Assembly (NCBI GenBank): GCA_008802785.1
Contig: VUYT01000013.1
Span: 1 to 64,000, forward strand
Length of the DNA: 64,000 bases
Direction of reading: 5' to 3'
Source of the DNA: Symmetrospora coprosmae
Lineage: Eukaryota; Basidiomycota; Cystobasidiomycetes; Symmetrosporaceae
The notes under the pieces were generated by a model, which made no database searches, was not told the DNA's origin, and saw nothing but the letters and a program-made list of their open reading frames with translations. The first letter of the stretch is position 1; each line of letters begins with the position of its first letter. Shown one piece after another: positions 47,830 through 61,900 of the stretch. Position numbers and translations under genes: made by a program.

Positions 47830-48096
47830 GCTTTTGCTGATGCTGGTGCTGCTGGATGTGCAACAGAGAAGAAGGCTCCCGTGGCGGTCCCCTTCGCCCT
47901 TCCGACCATTGGAGGGACGCGCTGTCGCTGCTGGGGACAGAGAAGACGCAAATGCCAATCCCAGGGAGACAGCCGTATTAGAGCGCGAGGTCATGCTCGA
48001 TATCACACCAGTCAGTGCAGATCATCGGCCTCGTCCGTCATCCTCGCCGCACTGACTGAGCGCACTCTCCGCCGGTGCCCGTCTCGCCGCAGGACG
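47830..48096. promoter_or_regulatory. divergent promoter, GRX5 / large mitochondrial-type protein
   Basis: About 270 bp between outward-facing ATG codons; both products look mitochondrial, so shared control is plausible. Confidence 0.45.
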
Positions 48097-51000
48097 ATGC
48101 TGAAGCATGGCCGTCGACTTCTCGGAAAGTCGCATCACGCCGCCTCGGTCACACAGACAGCGGCAGGCTGCACAATCACCGCGCTCGCGCAGACAGCTCC
48201 GGCTCTCCCGCCCTTGCTACCTGCCTTCTTGGTCCCGGCCTGGACGAGCTGGGACGATCCGCACCCTGCAGGGAAAATATCAGGAAAGCACCACAAACGC
48301 AGCCATCGCGCGACTGCAATCTCTTGCAGGCTGGTCCCAGATGCACATACATCGAGAAGAAGCTACACGACTTCGACGACCGGCCGCAGCCAGCAAGCCG
48401 CCCGACACGCCGAGCAGAGCCAGCACCCTCTTGCGAGCGCGTTTCTGCGCGACTTCGTGCTCGAGCACGCGCAGGTTGCTCTGCAGGAGCAGGAGCAGCA
48501 CCCTGTTGCCAGCACATCGAGAGCATGCCCGTCGTATGATTCAGGCGCACACTCGTCAATATCGCACGCCAGCCTGTCGAGGCCAGGCGAGCAATCGCCG
48601 CAGGAGACGCTCAATCCAGCGGTCTACAGCGTTGGGCGCGAGGCAAAAGGGAAAGGCAGAGCAGAGGATCAGGGAGATATCGCGGTCTCGCTTAGCAACG
48701 CTGGCGAGGCCGGCACGGATGGCCACGATGCAGCTCTCGTCGCATTGCGGCCGGATGGCAAGGCGGAGACTGAGCGCCGCAGACAGGTCTTCGCGGAGAC
48801 GCTGGACGCTCTTTGCGCCCTTGCCGTTCAACCGATGACACAGGTGGTATCAGATTCACCTACCAAGAACCACCTGCCAAGGGCATTGCTGTCCAGTCAC
48901 ATTGAGGGGATATGCACAGCTGCGGAGAGGGACAGCCCAGACGCTCAAGCTGTCGCACGGGGCCGGCTGTGGCGCATCGTCGTTGGAGCGACCGACATCC
49001 TATCAGGCATGGTCGTCCAACTGGGAGAGTGTCGCACTCACGCGCACAATGAGCGGTCTCTGCACACCCTGGTGGAAGCACTTGCTCGAGCGCTAATCAT
49101 CGAGCCAGTCAAAGCGGAAGCCGTTTTGGCCTTCTGCCTCGCGCAGGCTTCTGCGGCCGGAACAGACGGGCAGCAGGAGATCCGGAGGCGAGTGGAGAAG
49201 GTGGTGCTGCTCCAGTACTGGCTGGCAGTGTGCCAACCTCGCGAGAGTCATCCGCCTGGGGTCAGTCTCCCGGCGCAGAATTCTCGAACATCACCTGAGC
49301 TCGGCGCACAGGATCGCAAGGCTCTCTTCCAATTTCTCCGCAACTTCTTCACTGGCTCCGAGTCCCATCCTGGATGGCTCTCGGCACTGCCGGGATACCT
49401 CGCCCTGCACGCGCACGCTCGCACCGTCATGTCAACAGCTCGCCTACCAGGCTTCAACCTGCTAGAAACCTGCACCGACCTGTCATCTCGGATCGTCAAC
49501 GCTCGTCAAGCAAAGCAACTCCTTGCTTTTCTCATTTCGCGCCAAGCAGTAGCGTACGCCAGGTATCAGAACGATCGCGACGTGCGAGAGTACGACTCTG
49601 TCCTCATCAACATTTGGCGCACCCGATTGAGCTCGCATCTCGCCGCTCTGTCTCCGCGCGAGGTGGAGCGGATGAGCCGCACTGCTCTATCTCTGGGGCT
49701 GGCCCAAACGGCTGCACTTCTGTTCATGCAAGTGGTGCCCGGGCAGCAGCCACCAATAGGAGCGCCATCGGGTGGCTTGGAGAGCGACGGGGGCTATCCA
49801 CTTGCGCTACTGGCATCGAGGATAGCGGCGGCATGCCTCAACGCGGGAAGCGAGGCGGGTGCCAGTCTAGTGCTCAAGACATTGGAGGGCCTCGCGATGC
49901 CCCGACGCGGGGACAGAGCCGGGCCGTGGCGGAGTCTGTGGCAGCGGCGACTACAGGCGATCTTTCGGCAGGGCGAGGGCAGCCCAGGCGGTGAGTGGGG
50001 TAAGCCATGAATGTCTTGCCTCGGAGGCTGAAGAGAGTGTCTTCTGCAGCTCCGTCCCTGATCGCAGACATTGACGCGCTCCTTGCCGAAATGAGCGAGT
50101 CAGGCGTGCCAATCGATGACTACTTTGTCGCTTCGCTCTACCGCGGCATTGCGGCCTCCACCTTGCCTCTCACAACAGCTGTCGAGCTGTTCCATGGCGT
50201 TGTGCATTCCCTCGCCCAGTACTCGGCCACGACGCTCGACTCCGATACGTGCAGGCTTGCCGTCGCGCAGTCGGATCTGGCCCTGTTTGAGCGTGCTGCG
50301 GTCGAGAATGCGCAACTGCCCTGGACACCTCTGGTGGAGCAGGACCGTCTCTTGCTCAAGCTGAATCTGCCATCGTTGCCATCGTCATCTTCGGCTTTGT
50401 CGGTACCAGATGGAGCCAGGCTTAAGGCCGTCAGTCATCGCCTGACCATCATGGCGACCATTCTGCGCCACAGCCTCCTCCGACACAATTGGTCGCAAGC
50501 GCTGCAGGCGTATGAAGGCGTATTGGAGATCTATCGTGGTGAAGTCGCAGCAAATGCAGGCCGGCCAGTGGACATGCGCCTGCAGCGCATCCTGCAGGGA
50601 TGCTTCATCCGGACGCTGGTCGGATTGCTAAACGCACGGCGTCTCGAGGACACGGCCCACGTCATGCGACTGACGTTGAAGTACCTGGGCGCACACCACG
50701 TCAGCTCCCGTGCCGTCAGCCGTGTCCTCCTTGCTGCGTGCTCGCCTCGCTACCATGCTGGTGTGCGGACAGTCACGGCATCTGAAGGGCGCAAAGGGCG
50801 AGCACCGGCGGCGATGACCGACATCGTGCACTGGGACATACTCTCACGCTTCCTCGGGATCGCGAGGGATTGGGCGGAGGAGAGGTACAATCGTCCTCTA
50901 ACCAGGGACGGCGTCAGCTTCGACGTCGATGCCGGCTCGCGGCCGCGCAGAGCGCTCCGAGAGGTCTTCTCCTTCTGGAACCATGCGGATGCGCTGGCCA

Positions 51001-51335
51001 GTGCTGTCCTTCAAGCGCTCTTCCTGCCCGCCAGTGAGGCCAGGACGAAGGGGAGGTCCGATCGCGTAAGACCGAAGGATGGCTTCCAGCAAGTCTTGGA
51101 CACGCTCCTTGCGCTCGGCGCAGACGTGGACTACCGCCGCTTCTGGCAGCGCGTCTGTCGTGCAGCAGACAGCCTGAACCTTGCCGAGCGGACTCCGGTG
51201 GACGGCGAGTGGAGCTGGAGGGCCGTGAGCCCTGCTCTCTGGGGCATGTGTGCCGATGCGGACGATAGGAGGCGGAAGGAGGCGATGCGGTATCTGGCGA
51301 AGGGAAGCGAGCATATCCCCGATGCAGACGAGTGA
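48097..51335 (+). CDS. large hypothetical protein, probably mitochondrial, helical repeat type
   Basis: Exons 48097-49990 and 50050-51335 join in phase to 1059 aa. Without splicing this looks like two ORFs sharing an ATGA; the intron (GTGAGT donor, CTGCAG acceptor) makes them one. The N-terminus (MLKHGRRLLGKSHHAASVTQ) is basic and free of acidic residues, suggesting mitochondrial import. The rest is soluble and predicted helical, with many Leu/Ala-rich segments such as ARQAKQLLAFLISRQAVAYA, ALSLGLAQTAALLFMQVV and RLEDTAHVMRLTLKYLGAHH. This pattern resembles helical-hairpin repeat proteins of fungal mitochondrial RNA metabolism (PPR-like), but I see no clear repeat consensus, so the family is not assigned. 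Divergence from GRX5 fits a mitochondrial role. Confidence 0.65.
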
Positions 51336-51781
51336 CGATGGAGGAGGCGGCATTGAGAACCTGGGCTCGCAAGGAAGTCGCATGTCATCCGCATTCGCAG
51401 AGGTAGATCATCCTGTCGTTATATACCTGTCCACTGTAATGATCCGCAAGCATGAATCTTGCGTGCGTTGGGCTGCTCGCGATGCTGGTCAATTGTGGCG
51501 CAGAGGCTCTTCCAGCTTGTACCCGGACGACGCCGTGTATCATTCTCGACGTCCTTGAGCCGCAGGAAGTTCGCGAGACCTTCGCGTCCGCCCTCATGGC
51601 CTCAGTCCCGCTGTCGCAAGACTGGCGCTTCGCCAAGCCGGCCTCATACACGCAGGCACACGTCGATGATGACGACGACGAAGACGACGAGCCCATCTTT
51701 GGCTCGAGCAGCAGTAGCAGCACTGACCGGCACGGAGAACATACGGGCAACAGCTCTTCACAATGGAGAGCCTTCGAGGAG
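51336..51781. other. spacer, possible 5' exon of the J-protein gene
   Basis: About 450 bp. The frame of the downstream J-protein gene is open upstream to 51452 and includes an ATG at 51596 region and an acidic/Ser-rich stretch (DDDDDEDDEPIFGSSSSSS). It is either a longer N-terminus or 5' UTR; I could not decide. Confidence 0.4.
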
Positions 51782-53869
51782 ATGGACTACGCTGCTGCCT
51801 CGGCTGCAGATGGCGAGAGCTCCGATATGCCGTCCGGCAGCGGCGCGCCTGCATCGGGCTCGGGCAGTACAGACACCGAGCTCTACGCCATACTGAACCT
51901 GGACAAGGAGTGCAGCACCGAAGACGTCCTCCGGAGCTACCGAAGCTTGGCTGTAGCCTTTCAGTCAGCCTGTCCAGCTCGCTGAGCTCGCGCAAGCTGC
52001 CGGAACGGCGAGCGCTGATGCAATGTCTCCCTCGCAGCCCAGACAAGCACAGGGATCCCGCATTGAAGGAGGCAGCCCAGAACCGTTTTGAAAAAGTTCA
52101 GCATGCGTATGAGGGTGAGCGCAGCTGTTCTTCCCCTCAGAATACAGCCCGCGTCTGACTCGTTCGCCACGCCCTTGGCCAGTTCTCCATAATCAGCACA
52201 CGAGAGCAGTCTACGATCTCTTCGGAGAGGAAGGGCTCAAATCGAATTGGGAGGTCGGGCAGAAGCTAAAGAGCCCGGAAGAGGTGCGCCTGCCAGTTTC
52301 CGAGACGCGCGCAGGCATCGCTTCTAAGGTTTGCAGCTTCCCGACAGCTTCGCGCCGAGCTCGAAAAGAACCGCTTGAAACGCGCCCAGACAGACATCGA
52401 AAACTTGATACGATCAAAGGCGAGCTCGTGCGTCCTCTTGGCGCTCTGAAGCCCAGAAGCTGACTCGCGTGCCGCTCCAGACAGAGGCCAACGTCACCCT
52501 CGATGCTTCGCCATATATTGACCACTCTTCCAACTTCTTCCAAGCTCTTGCATCAATACCTTCAGCAGATGTGCGTCAGCTGTACATGAAGGCATCGACA
52601 GTGTCCATCCTCTCGCCATCGACGACGATATCCTACTCAGGTACAATGCTCGCCCGGCGGAATCAGGGTGGTGGAAACGTACTCGCGACATTGCGGCATC
52701 AGTACAGTCCGAGACTAGCTCTTGAAGCCGGAGCAACTTTGCTGGCACCGAAGCGAGGCACGCTGAAGGCGCACTACGCCATCTCGCAAGACGAGTTTGC
52801 CAGCATAGACGCTGCCATTCTAACGCCTACCACTCTTCCACCTTTCAACATGGTGTACGGAAGGAGCTTCTTCAAGACGTTCACAGGCTTTGTCAAGTTC
52901 TCGTCCGGCACGAGCTACTCGATTTTTCACCCGCTGGTGCCAACGAGTCTCCTGCCAAACATCGGCACACCATCCGCGCTGACTGTGGGAGCGAGTGGGT
53001 CTGCGTACTCGGTTGAAGTAACAACGAACCAGTTCGCGCAGCTCTCCGTCAGCGGGAACTATGGGGATGTGCGCGTGCTGGGAGGCGGAAAGCAGCATGG
53101 CTGGAAGGTGTCGACGAACGTCGGCGCGACGAATCAGGGCAATGTGACGCTAGGCGTCACTACGGAGAAGCGCCTGACGGAGAACACGCACGTCAGCATT
53201 GGCCTGAATGTCGTTGCGACATCGGGCGCGCTCACGCTTCGCCTGCGGGTGACACGGCTTGGGCAGAAGCTCAACGTCCCGATACTGCTGTCTCGCAGTG
53301 CCTCGCCAAAGATGATTCTAGGCACGGTCGTCGTTCCCGCCATCTCCATCGCCTCGATCCAGTACTTCTACCTCACTCCGCAACGGCGGAAACGCACGGC
53401 GAAGAAGCTGGCAGAGCTGCGCGCGGAGCAGAGCGAGCAGACTGGCCAGAAGCGTAGAGAGGCGCTCGAGGCTGTTGAGCTGCTGCGGGAGCAGGTGGAG
53501 CGGAAGCGAGAAGCTGAGAAGAGCAAGAACGGTCTCGTCATTCTTGAGGCTACATATGCCGGAGCGCCTAGTCGCACGACCGATGAGAAGGATCTGGAGA
53601 CGTCCGTGCTAGACGTGACGATACCGCTGCAGGCACTCGTGACTAGCAGGCGGGCCGCAACCGCCAATGGGAGAGAGGAGGAGGCAGGCAGCGCGTTGAT
53701 CATCCCGGGGGGGCGGTCGAAGGCGCAACTCATTGGCTTCTACGACGTGTTGGTCGGTGGCAAGAAGCGCCTGACAGTCACCTATACGTTCAAAGGGCGG
53801 CGGCACGAAGCGATATTTGGGGATCATCAAGCTGTAGCGATACCTATGCAGTCGCATCTGCTGGAATGA
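51782..53869 (+). CDS. DNAJC11-like J-domain protein (DUF3395)
   Basis: DNAJC11 is an outer-membrane J-protein linked to MICOS and cristae shape. The start is taken at ATG 51782 (MDYAAASAADGESSDMPS). The J domain is split: ELYAILNLDKECSTEDVLRS and YRSLAVAF, exon end 51963; HPDKHRDPALKEAAQNRFEK from 52038 to 52114, with the catalytic HPD restored by the splice; then HTRAVYDLFGEEGLKSNWEV at 52183-52283. A fourth exon, starting near 52330, gives QLRAELEKNRLKRAQTDIEN and a beta-rich central region (TSYSIFHPLVPTSLLPNIGT, NVGATNQGNVTLGVTTEKRL). It then has a coiled coil (QTGQKRREALEAVELLREQV) and a C-terminal DUF3395 domain with KSKAQL-type SKAQLIGFYDVLVGGKKRL. The donor after SLAVAF is a weak GTCAGC, chosen because it restores HPD. 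Confidence 0.85.
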
Positions 53870-54242
53870 CGGTGAATCATGTGGGCGGCAAGGTCCAGCT
53901 GTAATCAGGCGTGCTATTGTGGTCTCGCCAACCTGCCCGGCGTGGCCTTGCCCGACGTTCCGCGGGCATGCAACCTCGGAACGATCATTCGGATCGAAGA
54001 CAACAGCCTCCGCTACGACATGACACCCGCGGATCTGATGCATTGGGGCTGGTCCAGACGCTGTTCCGTGCGGATGATTTCGGGTGACCCGCCTGACAAC
54101 GGCCAGAAATTTCTCAGGCGGTGTCCATGGTCCCGCTTAAACCATCCTACGTCCCTCAATCACCTCTCTCCTTCCTCTCTCATAGCCCATACTGTCAGCT
54201 GCACGAATTCCGTGTACTCTGCTCTTCGCTCTTCCTCCGAAC
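53870..54242. promoter_or_regulatory. upstream region of the BTB gene
   Basis: About 370 bp between the J-protein stop and the BTB ATG. No gene recognised; a C/T-rich stretch near 54150-54240 precedes the ATG. Confidence 0.45.
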
Positions 54243-55504
54243 ATGACCGGGCCCCAGGAGATCCACTTCTTCGGCAAAGCTGCAGGTGGTTCGAGCTCTC
54301 ACTTCACTGATTACAGTCACCAGCTCGTTGCGAATACACTCGGCTGTAAACTGGCCGCCCGTTCGGGTCTGGCCAATCCCGGCTACGAGCTGAAGCTTCT
54401 AGCCCAACCATCTGGAGAGTTCGCTCTAGACATCTCTAGTGTTCCGGTAGCTATCCGTCCGAGTCTGTCCGTACACAGGGTAGTCCTCTTCAACCAGTTC
54501 CACCCGTACCCCGGCGCGGTCATGTACGCACCGGTGCCACACTCTGTTCGACTGCCGTGCCTTACGAACACGATACGCCTGCTCGGAACGTTCTATGGCA
54601 AGCATTACCAACCAGAGGCTTCCGAGAATCACTACTGGCTCACGCTACTCAAAAATGACGAAGGAACAGAGGGTGCGTTGTCTGTGTACGGACGATATCG
54701 GAAGACGATGTCTGACTGATCTGTCAAGCAGTCCAAGCGCTATTGCCTTCGGAGGTCTTCACCCAGAACGATGTCTGCTTTGTGTTCCCCCGCAACCGCT
54801 CCTCTAACCCGTACCTATGGGCGAATACCAAAGCCCTCGTTGCTGCCTCGTCATTCTGGAGGAGCATGTTTGAGACAGCCGAGATGGAGGAGAGCACAAA
54901 CCTGCTTCCTGGCGAGAGCAACCTCGACAGCGCTTATCGCGCGGAGCTCAAGAAGGTCCTAGCCGATGCCAGGAAGACAGTGGAACCGGTTGACGACATC
55001 ATGGTGGACTCGGATGCCGAAGGAGAAGCAGGTGCAGTCGAAGCGGGATCGGACGCTACTGCCTCGGACACGGCCGTCATTCGCTATGTGGTCGTCAAGG
55101 ATGTCCCCCGCCAAACGTACAAGGCCGTCCTCGACTATATCAGCACCGGCAAGATCAGCTTCGCAACGCTCTCATCGACCAGAGGCAGCAAAGTCGAGGA
55201 CCTTCCCTCTCCCAAGTCGATATACCGCTTCGCACACGAGTTTGACCTTGACAGCCTGCGCAAGCTCGCCCTTGCCGATTTCACTGGTCAGCTCGGCGCC
55301 GCGAACGTGCTGCAAGAGCTCTTCTCGCCTACCTGCTACTTCTACGATGAGTTGCAGGAGGCAGCGCTCACGGTCGCAGTCAGGAAATGGCAGGGGATCA
55401 GAGGCTCAGAGATATTCGAGAAGATCATGGAGAAGGTGGAGAGCGGCTCGACGGACAGCAAAGAGGCTGCGGCAGTGGCCCTTAAGCTTCTGAAGCGGGT
55501 TTAG
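54243..55504 (+). CDS. BTB/POZ domain protein
   Basis: Exons 54243-54672 and 54732-55504 join in phase to 400 aa. The N-terminal 140 residues (PQEIHFFGKAAGGSSSHFTD, NHYWLTLLKNDEGTEG) could form a MATH-like beta domain, but the match is weak. The second half has a BTB-like fold: NDVCFVFPR, YLWANTKALVAASSFWRSMF (the 'H/K-x-x-L-x-x-x-S-x-x-F-x-x-M' pattern), a long acidic insert (DDIMVDSDAEGEAGAVEAGS), then RQTYKAVLDYISTGKISF and IYRFAHEFDLDSLRKLALAD. MATH-BTB and BTB proteins often act as Cul3 adaptors; that role here is inferred. Confidence 0.75.
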
Positions 55505-55708
55505 TACCGCGGACGGGACAATGGAATACCACAAATGGGTGCAGGGGATGCGGCGATTGTTTCTGGCGGGCTTCGTGCTTCAGAGCAGATCCGTCAGGCA
55601 AAGTGTCTCATATGACCTGCCTTCCGCGATGCAGCAGGCCTGTTTGTGGCGTTCTGCATTGATGCAAGCTCGCAACCTTCCTTACGACCCTCTACCAGAC
55701 GCCTAAAT
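55505..55708. other. convergent intergenic spacer
   Basis: About 200 bp between the 3' ends of the BTB and SURF4 genes. Nothing coding was recognised. Confidence 0.5.
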
Positions 55709-57240
<1,532 letters not shown>

Positions 57241-57868
57241 GGTCTGCTGGCCGCGCGCTGTCCGAGATCGTACGTGTGTGCGTGTATCACTGCTGTACAC
57301 CTGGTGCTGATGCTATTGCTGTTCGACTTTCTGAAGAGCTGCCAAGGGCACAGGCGACGTCGTCTGCCCCTCGCTTCGAGCACGCACCGTAGCAGGGGGC
57401 CACGTCGCACCGGTGACGCCGTCGGGGGAAGCGCGTCCTTGTCGAGGGTGGACACTACAATTTGGGAAGGCGCGAGGAGCTCTCAAGCAGGGATGGCAGT
57501 CATCGCAGCAGATGTCTCGTAGCCTTGCAGAATTGTCAGTTCATACGCATAGCGGGGAGTCGGTGCGCCGGGCTGTCCAAGCTCCGCAAAGCTCAACAGT
57601 GGCGAGATCAGGCACAGGTCATGAAGTGCAAAGACTCGCATTGAAGGCATCGCCAGTGTCATTTCCCGTGGCTCATGGAACGCAGAAACATGTGTCTCCT
57701 GTCGCCTCCTGCCCTGCCCAGATGTCTACATGTGGCGCGGCGAATAGTCCGGAGGTCTGCCGCGGCTGCAGACTTAGTCTCTCTCAGGCCCTCTCTCGAA
57801 CCGTTCATACACGCCTAGTTGCATCCTTCCCTACACGAGTTGATCCTAACTGCTCTCAGCTTGGTACC
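57241..57868. promoter_or_regulatory. divergent region, ERV29 / cupin gene
   Basis: About 630 bp between outward-facing start codons. The cupin frame happens to stay open upstream to about 57413, but without recognisable protein. No other gene seen. Confidence 0.45.
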
Positions 57869-58641
57869 ATGTCCCACGGCGATGTCTTGCGCTGCGGTTC
57901 TGACGAGCTCCACGGCAACACCGGGCAGTCTGGAGGTGTGTCCGAGTCCTCGAATGCCGGACATGCTCGACAGTGTCCTCACCAGCTCCTGAACCGTATG
58001 ATCACGTCGGTTCCGTTTCCTCGTCTTACAGGCATGAAGCGGATGGCAGCCTTTGTCGGCGTCAACGACAAGATCTGCGCGAGCCGTGCGTATACACGGG
58101 CTATTTGCGGAGACATCTGCAGGTCAGGTCGCCTGCCTCCACGGTAATCGCTAATAGCGGTTTCCGCGCACAGTGATGACAGCGGAGCCGCACTCTTCGT
58201 CTGCCATCCACCATCACGGTGAGGAGGCCTTGCAAGCCTGTCCGAACAACCTGCCGCTGACCGCTTTCTCGACCGCAACAGGAACATGCGAGACCGTCAG
58301 CTTCAGCTGGCCTCCCTAGGCTGTACCATACGTCTTCGCGTCTAATTCCCTCTCGCTGCCCCACCCTACAGGTCATCTACGCCATCTCCGGCACCGGAGC
58401 AGTCGTCTTTGGCCCGAACGGCAGCAAGCGCAAGACGCTCAAGCCCGGCGACTGGGCGCTCATTCCTGCACACACGCTGCACCAAGAGGTAAATGACGGT
58501 GATGAGCAAGTCGTCTGGGCCATAACGCGGACGGGAAGGGAGCCCATCGTCGAGAACGTAGACGGGTGGGGAGATGCTAGCGAGGCGGAGAGCCCTAACA
58601 AGCCAGCGCACGAGAACCACGCAGAAGGTATTCCAGCATAG
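57869..58641 (+). CDS. small cupin-fold protein with a 14-nt micro-exon
   Basis: Single-domain cupin of 149 aa, probably metal-binding; substrate unknown. Exons 57869-57935, 58032-58085, 58174-58218, 58282-58295 and 58372-58641 join in phase. The start is MSHGDVLRCGSDELHGNTGQ, then MKRMAAFVGVNDKICAS. Cupin motif 1 is SSSAIHHHGTCETVIYAISG: the two His lie in the third exon and the Glu ligand comes from the 14-nt fourth exon. Motif 2 is PGDWALIPAHTLHQEVNDG, with the last His ligand. The tail (SEAESPNKPAHENHAEGIPA) is hydrophilic. The second intron could instead be shorter, with 57936-57985 coding, but the chosen join gives the more family-like QSGGMKRM. Confidence 0.8.
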
Positions 58642-58926
58642 AAGGATGTGCACCAAGGAGTGTCTGCTAGTACGCTCTGTAAATCACGTCTGCTACCGCA
58701 TACTCGAGGCGGCCGTGAACTAAGGGAGGTACAAATCAAGGTAGAGGAGGGCAGACTTATATGCTATTGAACGATGGAGTATATGTACTACCAGACTGAA
58801 TTGCAAGACGTAAGCAGAGCGAGGACGGATAAAAAGGGCTGATCGCTACCGAGACAGCCGGGACTGTCGGCATTCGCGATAGCCAGGGTCTTTGCTGGAG
58901 AGGACCGAGCTTAGACCGAAACCTCC
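58642..58926. other. convergent intergenic spacer
   Basis: About 285 bp between the 3' ends of the cupin gene and the right-edge transcription factor. Nothing coding was recognised. Confidence 0.5.
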
Positions 58927-61900
58927 TCAGCCAGTACGAGGCTGCGAGGAGGCATCGTTCTGAAAGAGACCGAGAGAAGATGCGGGGCGAGATCCATACG
59001 GAACAAAGTCACCCCCGAGTGAGCGCTGCTGCTGGCGCTGGAACAGAGGCGTGGATTGCTGGCCGGGGGGAGTCGGCTCGAAGGCGCCTGCGGCCTGAGA
59101 CGCAGACATTCCGTAGCTTGGACGGAATATCTGGTGTGGGTATTGCGGATACTGCGACGGCTGGTAGCTGAGGTAAGATTGCACCGACATGCCTGGTCCA
59201 ATATGGTCGGATCGCCCGAGATAGTGTCCGCCAGGGCCGAAAGGCATCGGAGGAGCAGCAGAGTCGCCTGCGCCGTTGTGCGCCGGATGAGCAGGCGTGG
59301 AGGTTGCGACCTGCATCGCTCCGTGACCGTGGTCGCGCATGTCAAACGTCGATGCTACGTTGCTGTCAATGCCGTGCAAGGGAGGTGACGGACAGCAGGA
59401 AAAAATGTCAGCCCTGCATAAGCGCAGGATGGAGCGGGTTGAGGCGAACTCACTTCGTAAGCTCGTCCAGACCAGCGAAGCCGAAGTGAAGGTGGTCGGA
59501 CGGCCAATTTCCGGCGGTAACGCGGGCATTCGTTGGGGCTTCGAGCATCCCAACCGGAGCAGACATCGGTCCAGGCGTTGTGCGCGTAGAGGCACTTCCA
59601 CCAGGCTGTGTGACAATGTTGTGGATGCCGAGGCTGTTTGGCGCAGTAGGAATGAATCGCTGCTCGAGGGCGCCATCGACACTCATGCGAGGCGCGGCGT
59701 GCTCGGAGGGCAGGCCCACGAAGCCTGCAGGAAGTGACTGCCTCGTTGAGCTCTGGCGCCCGCCCATCAGCAGCCAATCTGGGGCGTCGGAGTTGTGCAT
59801 TCGCTTGTCCCCGCTGTCTGAGCTTCCGATCCCTTGCGCAGCGGGCTGAGCGGAAGGTGCGGGACGCTGTTGCGGAAATGCGGGGACTGGCTCGAAGGCC
59901 GCTCGGGCGCTCGAGAATGGCGCATAGCTCGTCTGTGACGAGTCGTCCGCCGATTCAGAAATACTGGGACCATGTGTATCACTACGTGACTGTGGCCCTC
60001 GGCCGAAGACACCGCTGATCTCGCGGGAGACAGAATGATGTTCGCTTTGGGACATGTGCATCATGTGATCTGTGGAGGCGGCTCCAGTACTAGTACCCGC
60101 CGCACCCTCATATCCTGCCCCGGTCTTCTGTCTCTTCCGAGGCGAGTCCGAGTGGTCATCGTCCTCTTCAACAGTTAGCTGGGCCTCACCGCCGCCCGGC
60201 GATGGTGGATCGCCCTCCTTGCGCAGCGCGGCTGAAGATGACCGAGTGATGCGCTTATCTGCGGCAACTGCAGCAGCTCGTCGAGACCTGACCGGAGTCC
60301 GTGCCGCCGAGCCGTCAGCCGTTCTGTGCGACTGGATTGACGTGCTTGTATCGTTGTTGAGGGCCGGCGCAGATGCCTGAGGTGGTGTAACTGTGCTGGG
60401 ACCATCCGCTTGGCTCATATGGGCGGCCCCATCGCCCGCGTCGTGCGCTGTAGCTCGGCGCGTTCCGACCGAAGGCGGACCCTGACCCGAGGTCTCAATA
60501 TCCAGACTCTCCTGCGTGGCAGGCCGAACGTCTGTCGCCACATCATCGTCCCTGCGCATCCGGTCTCTGAAGTTGAGCAGCATGCTGAAGCCGGCCTGTC
60601 CTCCAACAAAGACGCGGCTGATCTCCTCGAGGCCAGCGAGGGCTTTCTGGACCTCATCCTGCGTCCTCGTCATGACGGCTTTGTCCTCCAGCCCGCGATG
60701 ATACATGAGGATGAGAAGCGTGCCGGCGACAAGCAGGTTCTGCGTAAAATCAAAGAGGTAGTGCGACGGGCCCAGCGTCTGTGCGATGGGCGATGAGATG
60801 ATGATGAGATCTTTGCTGGCCATGATGCAGCGGCTAAGTGCGTAGATCTGAAACTCCGAGATGGCCACGTTCTTCTGCGGCAGAAGGGGCAGGAAGAGGA
60901 GCAGGTACGTCGAGGGGTAGAGCGCGGTCACTGAAGGGGACGTCCATCATCAGCTCTGCTGGATGCACACGGAACGTCACGACGTGCCAGCGGACTGACT
61001 GATATGCTTTTGGGCTCGCTCAGCATTGGTCAGCGCATGGTATTCCTCGTTCAGGCTGGGCGGTATCTCCGCAAACCACCTCTGCAGTTTCTGCTCGTAG
61101 TCCAGCAATTTTGGCTGCAGATCGTCGAGAGCAGGCGAGCGGCTCCCGTGATCTCCAGCGGCCCGTGCCCTAGTAGCTGCGCGTTGATGCTTGTTGATTG
61201 TCCGGAGCGCGTCTGCGGCCAAGCGGTGCAGAGCGAGCAGATGCAGGAAGCCGGTGAGCTCGCTCCGCTGGACGCGGTTGTCCACAGGTCGCGCCTCGCC
61301 AGAGATGACAATCATGTCGAGGTTCACGTCTTCTGGCAGCTCGGCGTCAATCTCATCATCTGGAAGCGAAGCAGGGCGGCCGAGATTGGCGGCCAGGAGA
61401 CCTTCCAGGCAGTACAGTGCCCAGAAGACACGGCGACGATTCTCGCGCTCAAGGGGTGCGAAGCTTGCCGACGACCGATGGAGACCGAGCTCCTGACGAA
61501 TTGACGCATCCGGTCATCAGTCCAGTTGGCGCGATCGAAGGCAATGTCACTTTAGTGCTTACAATCGCAATTCGGATGGCACCTCCGACGAGGACCCAGG
61601 CTCTGGCTGCAGCGTTGTTTGCGACGTGGTAGAAGCTGTCTCATGCAAGTACACCACCCCTCAGCCCAAAGCGTAGAGCGATCGAAAGCATAATCGCCTC
61701 GACTTACGCCATCAGACCGTAGATGACGACCTGCTCGATGCACGGCTTTGCCAGCGCGTGGAGCAGCACAACGTTCGCCTGAGCGTAGAAGCGGCTACCA
61801 GGCCGTTTCGCACCTCTCCTGCGCATCGAGTCTGCGAGGCCAAAGCAGTAGCTAAGGTGGTCGCCTCCCTCCTTTCCGAGATCCTTGTCGTCCGGGAAAG

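Noticed and set aside
50007-50010. Two long ORFs on the plus strand overlap by ATGA, like a translationally coupled bicistronic pair.
   Set aside because: A GTGAGT donor at 49991 and a CTGCAG acceptor ending at 50049 join them in phase into one protein, which is the normal eukaryotic arrangement.
57413-57868. Plus-strand open frame continuing upstream from the cupin start, which could add 150 residues.
   Set aside because: The upstream part has no family-like sequence, low-quality composition and the cupin domain is complete from the ATG at 57869.
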